Assembly (NCBI GenBank): GCA_000499405.2
Contig: HG738140.1
Span: 14,137,113 to 14,201,112, forward strand
Direction: 5' to 3'
Source: Onchocerca volvulus
Taxonomy: Eukaryota; Nematoda; Chromadorea; Rhabditida; Onchocercidae
Length of the DNA stretch: 64,000 nt
This document shows, piece after piece, positions 12,401-23,100 of the stretch. The translations under genes and the position numbers were made by a program. Numbering within the stretch: position 1 is the first letter of the stretch; the number at the start of each line of letters is the position of its first letter. Under the pieces are notes generated by a model, which did no database searches, was not told the DNA's origin, and was given only the letters and a program-made list of their open reading frames with translations.

Positions 12401-14125
12401 AGCTGAAATGTATTATCTTCTCTAGTCTAAAACAAATCTTTTCTGTTGGATTAAGACTTGGATTTACAGAAGATTTAGCTCGAGATTATTGTTCGGGAAA
12501 TTGCTTGGTTAAAATTTTACAAAAACGAATTCAAATCGGAAGCATCAAAGAAATGTGTTTATAACTTCTTGAGCATTCTAAGTACCAAAAGAGTCACTCT
12601 AAATATCGAAAAGATTACTGACATTTGTATTTTTATGTGGTATCTCTGTTTTTTTTTTTTTTTTTTTTTTTTTTTATTTTTTTTTTATCATTAGTTATGA
12701 TCTTTCCGTGTTTAAATATTGCAATTAATATATTAAATTTAACATTTTATGTTACCCACTTTTTCGTGTAGGAAGAAATTAAACATGGGGAATGAGATTT
12801 TAAAAAATAAAATTGGTCATAATGGAAAGCAAGCGAATAGGATAGTAATTGAATTTGGATTAAGATATTAAGCGAAAAAGCCACTTATATAATTTGGAAA
12901 TTTTGCATACAAGAATTTGAATATGAGACTTAAATAGAATCACATAAAAATATCAGCTGAATAAGTGCTTTATTGTGAAGTGACAGTGATTTACGTGATT
13001 CTTTAATATTTATATTAAATGTTCAGTTTGATTTTTTAATCACTGATCATTTAGGAATTCAACAGTTAAATGTGTTGGTTAAAACATATTTTATTGAATT
13101 CGTCAGTAATTCTGTTCGATCTAACAGTTTTGTGTTACTTAAGAATTTTTCAATTATTTCAGGTAATAAACGTCCAGCTGCTAGACACTATCCGGCAGTT
13201 GCAGAAGTTGTTTCTGTTTCATCAAAAAACACACCGCAACAAGCTTGGGATGATGATGATACAATTTACTCATTGCAGGTAAAATCTATAATGGCTGAAT
13301 TTTCAATGAAGTGGAAAATGAAAAATTTTATATGAAATCCAATTTCTTTTTCTAGATTCGTGGAAGACATTTGTATAAATTACTTTGTACTATTGTCGGC
13401 AATTTCGAGTTAACTAGAAGTTTGCTAAAGGAGAAAAGTCAAAGAAGTGATAAAGACAGATTGATGGTAAGCGACAATTTGAGTTCACTGTCACAGAATA
13501 CTCCCATTGATAGGTAAGCTACAACTACAGGCGTTTTTTCTTTTTATTTTTGTATTCATATGATCCCAACATTTTCTTAGATTTACGAGTTTTCTAGTTT
13601 TCTGTGCATCGTTCAGATTGTATAAAGATAAAGATGTCATAACTGCAGTGACGTCAAAAAAAACTTATTTGGTTTACATTATTACAGCTGGTTGAATACT
13701 CTAGAATTGTCGAAATATAAACAGCTGTTTGCGGATCAGTCGTTATATGTAATTGCTGATTTGGAAGGAATTATCAATAAGACGGTTTATAACTTATTTT
13801 TAATTTTGCTTTACATTCAGCTTATTTTGGAATCCAAAAAATAATGAATTTAGATGTTGCTTAATTCTCGAATTGATTAACTACATTGGAAAAAATGAGG
13901 AACATAAGTATTCTCCATTTTTGAAGTAAATCAGATCTCTTTAAATTTTAGTATCTATTGTCGAAGGGTGTTACGGAAGAAGATACGACGAAAATGTTAA
14001 ATTCATATTTGGCTTGGTTCAATATTTTTAACTCTCAGCGACTAAGTAGTTTATCATCCGAAGGTTCTACGATTCGAGTGCAAAGAACTCGTGTAAATAG
14101 TTCTTTTCGGACACCACATTCGTAA
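9500..14125 (+). CDS. p53/p63/p73-family transcription factor with SAM-like C-terminus (CEP-1 relative)
   Basis: A sequence-specific nuclear transcription factor of the p53 family, expected to act in DNA-damage and germline quality control. Twelve exons: 9500-9638, 9692-9774, 10273-10350, 10478-10560, 10664-10733, 11129-11297, 11524-11743, 11889-11968, 13163-13278, 13356-13513, 13688-13784 and 13952-14125, giving 488 residues. The N-terminus has a short acidic motif (DDGLWDKF) like p53 activation domains. The DNA-binding domain (about 128-307) keeps the zinc ligands C200, H203, C259 and C263, and the CYSSCPGGINRR loop (R269 aligns with human R248). K293 stands where human p53 has R273; P298 and R300 align with P278 and R280. 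At about 340-375 TIYSLQIRGRHLYKLL is a clear p53 tetramerisation motif. Residues about 400-460 look like a SAM domain. The exon 1/2 junction has an alternative (donor after 9633, acceptor before the TATTAG at about 9711). AATAAA is at 14350. Confidence 0.92.
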
Positions 14126-16935
14126 TATTTGAAATGAATGTTCCGTTTTTAATTTTTAAGTGTGCATTCTAGAATTTTATGATGTGTCTGAAGAATTTTT
14201 ATCCGCTCAGAAATATTTTGTCTTCCACCAAAATATTTTCATTCATTAGTGAAGTGTGAAGTGTCTTATAACGCTTTATCCTGGACAACTTACAAAGTCG
14301 TACGAGTGTTGTTTCTATCGGATTGCTTTCCTTTCCCTAAATATATGCCAATAAAGTGAAAAGATGATAAAGTTAATTAAGATAATATTTTTTTGCTCTC
14401 GATTTTTTTGTCGATCTTTTCATTTTTATTTTTTTTTCCATTTAGTTGACACCTCTATCTTTTGTTTATTATTTTCGCAATTAGACTGATTTTTGGATCT
14501 TTTTTCATGCACATTCAGTACTGTTCAATTTATCTTCTGAAATTCTAAGAAATTAACTATGTAATTAATTAATAATTATATTGGCTAGATTTACTAAATA
14601 GACTAGCCAGCATTTATAAGAGAATACATTTTAACGTTGCTATAATTTGTTTATTGCAATATGTTGATCAAATAGAAATAAAACTTCCCAAATTTGTTTT
14701 GTTGGACGGGAATTTCTATCAAAACTGCAATTCAGTCAAGTAACATAAAAATATAATAATTTCATACTTTTCAGAATCGAATTTAAAATTAAAATTTGGC
14801 AATCAGTGTAGTAAATCTTTCTCATAGCCATCGATAAATAAAAATATCTGACGACATGTTATATTATTGTAAACGTGGAATTCGATAAGATGAATAAGCA
14901 AATAATAATTAATGAGGAGAATTGGATCTAGAAATGTCTGCTAACAATTTGATGAGATTTAGAAGATCAACGATCTATTAAGAATTTAATGAAATCTGTG
15001 CATGTGATATGAGAACTAATTCATAATCAAATTACAGTGGTGAAAATGATATTTTAAAATCAAAGACTTTTAGTTTAAAAGTTGATCCAGTTAGAAAGAA
15101 GCTATAAGGCAATTCCGAATTATTTAAGCAATGAAACTAATGCCTGCCCGTTTGAATAAAAAACGAGGTATATTTGCAGAAGAAAAATTCCCGAGATAAA
15201 GATTGCGTGCAATTAGAATTCTCGGAGCTAAAATCTGGTATAACAGTAATGCAGCATAATAGTACTTTTAAATGATATCTGTCGAAAATTCCTCTTTTCT
15301 GACTGAAACACCTTATCACTAATTAAATTTTTTAAAATGGTACTAATTCGCAAAATGATTAGTAAGAAAGTAAGTAAGGATTTAAATAGTTTTTTTTTTC
15401 TTCACCAGTAATAAATAGTATCAATGATATAAATTACAAGTTCAAAAAAGAAACTATATTCAGCATTTATACAATAAAATTAGTGTTTAAGTTTCATTAA
15501 GTTGCAGTACTATTTAATAAGAAAAGTTTATGCAAAACCAGCACTGTAGAAATTTTCATCTTGTCTATTGATGCTGCTCGTACAAATGTAGCATTAAGAA
15601 TCTTAGATTTTAGGATTTGGAATTTAAAAATCTTTGTTGATGTATTTTGTATAAAGTATTTTGTAGAATCTTTTCATCAAAATTCCAATTTGTTCTTTTT
15701 ATTCTCGTAAAATCGTGATGTAATCAATCTGCTTCTAAAATTATGAAATGAATCTTTCATGGACATTCAATATCAATTGTAAAGTACTACCTTGTAGTGT
15801 ATTTTATGCAAAAAATTGTTTAGACGGTAAAATTTCAATCACAAGACTATCAACAGAGGCCAAATATATATCATATCAATGTTCTTTGTGAGATTTCCTA
15901 GAGTTTGAAATCCGTCTTTTTTTTTTCAAACTTTTAGGATAAATCAGTCAGGCAACTCAGTTTATTGATGTTTTGCGAGATTTTAATTTCATCTCTTTAG
16001 CTTTATTTGTAACTTTGAAGGAAAATGATTTATTATTTCATCATTCTGAATGAGAACTCAAAAATTTTAATGTATGTAAAGGCTGTTGATGAAGTAAATT
16101 TATATATTTCAAATGGTGGTATTTATTTTCAAAGAACTAAACGTTTTAAAACTAAAAATCTCTCGTTTCGAAAAATTTTCAAATGTTTTTTATATGATTT
16201 TTTTGAATGCATGCGACAATGTTCAAAATTAAAAGGTTTTGATAAATAAACTATAATTTGCGGAAAAAAAATATGAAATATATGTAACTTACTATTCTAG
16301 ATTGAAATAAGGGAACTTTAAACAAAATAAACGAATTTCGTTACTATCACTATAAATTTCTGATATTTCGCATCTAAGCTTTAATGCTTTGATAATCAAA
16401 GTTCAGTTCTGCTCTTCTTCAAGCGATATTTTATAATAATCAACTCAAATATGCAAACATGCATATTGTTAACTGACCTTAATGAAAAATTAGGTATTTA
16501 TGCTTTATTCTGATGCTTTCCCTTTGAATTCAATGAATTCTCGAAAGATGATTATTCCATTCTCAGATGTGTTTTTTCTTTTCAAGACAAGCTCCCGCAG
16601 AATTTCATATGATATTTCTCTTTATCTTAACTTTATGATAAAGAGATACTGATAAAAATGATTGATTGTTTTTTTGTTTCTTTCTTTAGAAACAATTTCA
16701 CTGTTAGATGTGACATGCTTTTCTCATTCATTAGCTACCGAATAATATTTAAGACAGTGAAGTAATTATTGTGATTCTGATATAGCAAACAGAATTGGAT
16801 AATTTGAATACAGATTGATGAGGCAAAAAGATATAAAACGCTTTACGAATAAATCATCTGACATGGAGTTGTGTCATTTCTCAGACTTGTAAACTTAAAG
16901 TTTGGTAAAAAAAATTCTTAAAATTAAGCTTATCG
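14126..16935. other. Gene-poor AT-rich region, nothing recognised
   Basis: The first 250 bases include the 3' UTR of the p53-family gene. The rest lacks frames with codon bias, splice structure or recognisable motifs on either strand. If the collagen relic that follows once had an N-terminal exon, it should lie here, but I could not find it. Confidence 0.5.
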
Positions 16936-17491
16936 GGAGAGAAAGGAGAACCTCGTATATCCAGTGTGTGCAGCATACTAAGTATCATTTGGACCGAAAA
17001 AATCGCTGGGATCACAAGATTTTGCTGGAAAACCTGAAATTCCTAGCGAGCCAGAGTATCTCGTGAAACTGAACCTATTGGTCCAATAGAAGCTAATAAT
17101 AAATCAAAGCTTAATTGGAACAGCAGGATTTGATGGAGCGGTAAACCTAAAATTTTACAACTTCTGCTGGTTAAAAAAAATTAGTTAATTTGAAAGAAAT
17201 AGAAGTCTTCAAGACATTTTTAAAAATATTAACTGATATATGGAAATGACTTTAGAATAGTAAAATCATGCAATTCTTCTATTATGAATGATGGATAGTA
17301 TTGAATTTTTCAAGTGTGAGAGCGAATTCTGTCAAAGTTTTTCTTATTTTTAGGCCGAACTATCAAGAAATTCTGGCGCTGATGGTCAATACTGTTGCAT
17401 CTGTCCAACATGGAATAAAACATCCACAACATCTTTATGTTCAATATCATCAGCTCTTCAATCTTACAATCTATATTCAATGAATCCATAA
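16936..17491 (+). pseudogene. Decayed cuticle-collagen gene relic (Gly-X-Y tract plus C-terminal Cys motif)
   Basis: No intact gene, but two collagen hallmarks sit in order on the + strand. From 16936 the frame opens with GEKGEP, and from about 16991 it continues with GPK, GSQ, GKP and other triplets. Positions where Gly is expected are often one base from a Gly codon: GAA, GAT, AGC, AGT or CGT in place of GGN. Around 17060-17090 the pattern EPI-GPI appears after a frame change, and 17117-17143 reads GTAGFDGAV. At least two frame shifts and several stops break the tract. After a possible intron, 17354-17491 follows a TTTTTAG acceptor and contains SGADGQYCCICPTW, close to the GADGQYCPCP-type end of nematode cuticle collagens. 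Most of the Gly losses are G-to-A, as in a drifting pseudogene. The family assignment is inferred from the repeat and the Cys motif; the specific collagen cannot be named. Confidence 0.6.
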
Positions 17492-20136
17492 TTTTTATAT
17501 GAAATAATACGTGCAATCAATATCAATGCAAAAGTTTAATATAAAACAAAACCAAAACTTGATCTCTGTTATTAAAAAATTTTAGGATCTATGGCATATC
17601 AAACTCCTGGCTTCGAATCTAAATCCATTTTTCTTTCAAAAAACGAATAGCATTTCCAACCTCTGGTTCTTAATGTATACAGAATTCGTTGTGCATTATA
17701 TAGAAAACTATGAATCCAATTACACGGTAACACCGTATACTTATATTTCTCGAAAAATTCCTAATGAATCAAAGGATTGAAAATTTAATTTGATATTTTA
17801 GAAAAATTTTATTTTGATATCTTTTTTTTAATTTCTTTCTATCAATTCTTCTTTGTGATAAATATAGAATCGATGTTATCCAATAAAATTCAAGTTACTA
17901 TTAGTCGGAGCACTTTAAGAACGAACAAAAAATTTAACCTTATCAGTCCAGAAAAGACTGTAACAACCAAACACCAAAACCTCGAAAATCTTATAAAATT
18001 CTGTTAAAACTGAAAATAAATAAATTTTTTAAATGTATTATCTACTAAAGTCTTAAATTCACACAAATATTGAACCATGCCTTTAATTGAAATCCAGTTA
18101 TCAATTGAAAATATGGGAAATCACTTTAATTCATTTTAATTTTATACATATAACAATTATCAAACAGTGCTTCGAGAGCAATAATAAATGTTGGTTCCGT
18201 AGAGGTATTTTCAGAATTTGAATGTTACTTTTTATGATCTAAAATGCTGTACACCTATCCAGATGTATATTACACCTTATTTTAGGCTTCTGTTGATTCC
18301 TTCCACAATTTTATCACATACAGCACAAATCTAGTTCTGTCTCTTTAATTCAAATTCGAATTTAAAAATCAAAAAGCACTAAAATGATGACTTAGATAAA
18401 AAAATTCAGATTAATCGAAATTCCAAGAGAAAATTCTATATATTATTGGAAACGATGACCTGAAACTAGTGAGGTTCGATACTTCCAACTATCCCTTAGC
18501 ATCTCCACCAATTACTGTTCTTTGGTAATTACTTTCAATCATTTTTCATTAATAAGTACTTTCATTTCGTCGCTACATTTTATATTTCTATTTGCATGAG
18601 ATCAATATTTTTGAAAACGTTTAAGGAAAAAAAAATTTAGTGTCAATGAAAAAAGAATAAATGATGCAAAAACTTCTAGTTTGTCCCAAATAATGAAATA
18701 AAATAATTAATTTTGATACACGAAGGAAAGCAATAATACATACAATGTTAGCAGATGTAAGCAAATAAATATTTTAAAAAATCTTTTTTTAAACACAAAT
18801 TAATGTATGAATCTATCGCAAAGTTTAAATTTATTAATAACCTTTTTCTATCAAATACTTCCAATATATGGTTTCTTTTTTTCGAAAATATAACAGTGGG
18901 TAGGATTGAGCCAAAGGAAATGGTGGTGTTGATAAAAAATTTTACGTAAAGCAAACAATTAAATGTACAAGAAATGCAAAAACTTTTAGACTAGGCCTGA
19001 TAGAATTATAAAGGGAACTAAAAAATTCAACGAAAAGAGAACTGTAATCAACTTTTTTCTCTTTATTTGAAAGAAATAATCCTTGATAACTCTATCAAAA
19101 TATTCCAGCATAATGCAATTGTTGAAAACAAAATGAGTTTCTGAAATTAATATTTGAATACAAAAACTATGGGCACAATGACGAAAAATATTTACAAGAT
19201 GTCAAAAAAATCTAAAAGTTAGAAATAAGTGGAATAAATAATAATAATGAGGTACAAAAATTATTGAAAATAATGTACAACTTAACTCAAGTTATTAAAG
19301 AAATTAATGAAAAGTCAGACAGGTTCCTTAAAAAAAAACTCATCTATATTCTATATTACATATTATATACATCAGTAGAGAAGATACGTAATGGATACAA
19401 TGAATCCAATTTCCCAATTTCACTGCAGTCTTGATTATGAGTAAAATTAATCTTATCTGTAAAATTAGAAGATCTAAAAATCATATAGATAATAACAAAG
19501 AGGCATAAACAAATGAACTCGTTTTTTCCCTCTCTCTCTCTCTATCTATCTATCTGTCTGTCTATCTTTCTTTCTCTCTATAAATATATAAACAATATAC
19601 AAGCATAAATATGAAAACAAAATAATTTCTGGAAGTAGTGAATAATAAAAAACACCAAAACTCCCACATCCACCATAATTTTCATGAAAACGAATGAACT
19701 TTTTGAAAACCTTTTTAAAAAAAAAAAAATTAATTTTTTTTCAATATTTTCAAATCATTTTTCAAATCAAATTTCATCCCTCCACAACAAATTAAGTCAC
19801 TATTCTTAACAAATCAAAAACAAGATTATATCTTTTCCAATGGAATATATTTTCACCATTATCAGTCCAAAGTGCATGATTTTAATTAAAAAACAAAAAA
19901 TCATCCTCAACACTTAGTCCAACTTTTAGGAAATAATCCAAAGAATAAAGATTTTGAAAACTAGACAGAACAATATTAAGATGCAATTATTAAGAGATTT
20001 GCTTAGTACCAGAAAATCTTAAAATCATATAAGATCTGAGAAAGACGGATATGTAAAAATATAAAAAAAATAAGAAACGGAGAATGAAAGAGCGGAGAAA
20101 TTGAGAAATTACCGAATCATTGAGGAAAAAAAATTC
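17492..20136. other. Gene-poor AT-rich region downstream of mut-7-like gene
   Basis: No exon-like frames were recognised. It contains the CT/TATC microsatellite at 19529-19579 and, at its right end, the 3' UTR of the minus-strand exonuclease gene. Confidence 0.5.
19529..19579. repeat. CT / CTAT / CTGT microsatellite
   Basis: About 50 bases of dinucleotide CT passing into tetranucleotide CTAT and CTGT repeats, in otherwise unremarkable intergenic DNA. Confidence 0.9.
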
Positions 20137-23100
20137 TTACTCATCACAAAAAAGTGGTAGCATTCCAATGAGAGGTTCTTGCTTTGAGCAAATTTCATTT
20201 ATACTGAGATCAAGTCGAGATGCCCAATCAACGCACTTCTCATATAACATTAGCATACAGTAAGCATCTAATGCTGCATATCGTAACTAAAACAAAAAGA
20301 GAAACATGATTTTGAAACAATAAATAGATCAAGATATTGAACTGTTGAATTAAACAATAAATAACTGAATTATTAATAATTCGCTCAAAGTTTGCAGTTT
20401 TGAACTTGACACTTCAGTAGTTTTAATTAATGAGCGGTAAGTGACGAAAGATAGGGAAATGAATGATTTTGAGCATAAAGCAGAGGAAAGTAAATGACTC
20501 AAACCATGATATACTTTGAATGCCCTTCTTTTTTTCCAGCGATGTTAAAAAAAATGAATCAACTTCTAGCCACTTAATGAAGTTTTATGTAATTTTGAGC
20601 CTCATTTTCCAACAAAAGAAAAGATTTTTTTTCAATATACCTGCAAATCGCGAAGTGGACGTCGATCCCAAACAGAACATTGCTCTGTTTTGTCTAATGG
20701 TTTGTCCAACACTCGCTCGCACAATGCTGATAATCCTCTGATTTCCTTCAGTAATGGATTTTGTTCAACATTTTTCACTTCTAATTTTTCCTGCTTCGGT
20801 TCAAACTAGAAAATGAGAAATTTTAATATGAAATGAACAAAACTTAGTTCAACTTTTAATGAAATAAACTCTTTTGAAAATAGAAAGAATAAGTTGACCG
20901 AACTATATTATCTTCGACTTTCTTAAAGAATTAATGCTGTGAAAAGATCGTTAGTAAAATAGCATCAAACTGGGAATATTAGGCTAATTCATGAAAAAGT
21001 AATTATACAATAAAACGATACCAAAAAATCCCACAAAATATCAATTGAAATGAAATGCTTTCAATATCACTGAGAAATATCGCAAGCCGAAAAGTTATCC
21101 CGGTTTTTCATCTTTACTATCTCATCAATTTTGATCTATCATTGAAATTTATATCAACTATACCAAATGAAACTCAAAAAATGTACCCTAATTTTATAAT
21201 CCCTTTGTCCGGGCACTTCACATCTAACGGAAAATTTTATTTCTGAATTCAAAACGACCAGTTAATAAATATAATTAACTATCCTGAGAGAAAATATAAA
21301 AAAACGAAACAAAACTTACCGTAACTAACTCTTTCATTCCCTCTATTTCTATCGCTGATGTTAGTGCTACATCATCGGATTTATCCATTACTTGGGATAT
21401 AACAACTGGAACAAAGTTCATCCCAGATTCCACATTCTCCTCACTATCTGTTACATGATTCCATGAATCCCCACTCATTTCAGTAGATATCATACCATTT
21501 CTTATTTGTTCTTCAGAGCTTTCATTTGTCTGTACTTTTTCCGGATGAAAAATTCCATCTAGATTTATTTCTGGTCTCTTCGAACTTTCCTTCATTAACT
21601 ATAACAAAGCTTCAGAAAGTTATAAAAATTTTTATAGAGTAAGAAGAGAATAAAAATTTCACATAATCTAATATTACTGTTTTCATGATAAGGATACTTT
21701 TAATTCATGCAAACAAATAAAATCACATCATCAATAATATGTGGAATTAAATTTTTGTACTAACCGATTTTACAAGTTTGCCAACACATATCAAATTTTT
21801 TGGATGATATAAAGCTGAACAACTTTGTACCGCATTTCGTAATTGAACAAGATCTTCATCAAATTGATAACCTTAAAGATATTCCATTGAAGCATAAAAT
21901 TCTTTGAAAAATTTAGCAAGTTGTTTCTCGGACATCATATATAAGAATACTTATCACATCTCACTACCAACAGAATGTTTCAGATCATTCACAGTAATGC
22001 GTTTTATAATATTAAATTATTGTACATTGCCTTCTGAAGGCATTTTCGATACCTCCTTCCTTCTTAAGTTCTAAATTGATTAAGCCATCGATATTTGAAA
22101 ATGCAAAAAGATTTGAAAAAAACTAAAATCACAAAACGAACCTATTTTTAAAAGTTTCCATTCAACGAATAACTTTTCAAAAAAATCCACTAATATATCA
22201 GACTTGATTCCATCAATGTCTATTATAAATATATGATATGGAATAGCTAGTTGTAGTATAGTTGCTCTGAAAACATTATTACATTGACCAAGCGCGCTAG
22301 CTGGATCCCATAATGTATGCCTATTTTGTTATTCGGACTGAACTCATTGTCTTTAATGATGTAGCTTAAAATTTGGTAAAAAAAAAATAATTTAGAAATA
22401 GTATAAATAGGAAATGCAATTTAAAAAATTATACAAATGATGAAAATAAATTGACATATCATCTATCATTCTACAAATTTCATCTTAATATCGAGCTTTG
22501 AAGAGCACTTTTCCATTCACTTATAAGCTTAGAACACAACCATACTGGCGAAAATCAAAACTAACTTGCTATAGGAAACATAGGAAGACCATTCTGCATC
22601 TACACCAACCGGTGGAAAATTATCATTTGCATAATCTTCCAGAAGATTGGCAACACGCTTCAAATGCGATGAATGCCGTACAAATTCGATTGGTTCTACC
22701 GATTCTGGTATGCTTAAATACGGTGGATTTGGCGTACGGGGATCCAGATGTACTTCCTTACTGTAAAATGTCGTCAAGTATTAGAGATAAAATAAACTTA
22801 TATGATAAAGTTTATGATCATAGTTGTTACACTGTTCTTTGATAATTCTCGTAATTCTTTATGAAGAGTTCTTACACTTGGTAATTATTGTATTCATGAA
22901 CAATTTCTTAATGAGAGAATACTACTGCAAGAATAATGCTATATATATTTCAATATCTCACAATTACTAGAATGCCATCTGGTATTATATATGAAAGTAG
23001 CTTCACTACACGAATGTATCGATTGGATAGTTAAAATATTACGAAAATTTATCGACCTATTATGTGCTATACGTTTTCTTGCATCGGATGGTATTTTGCA

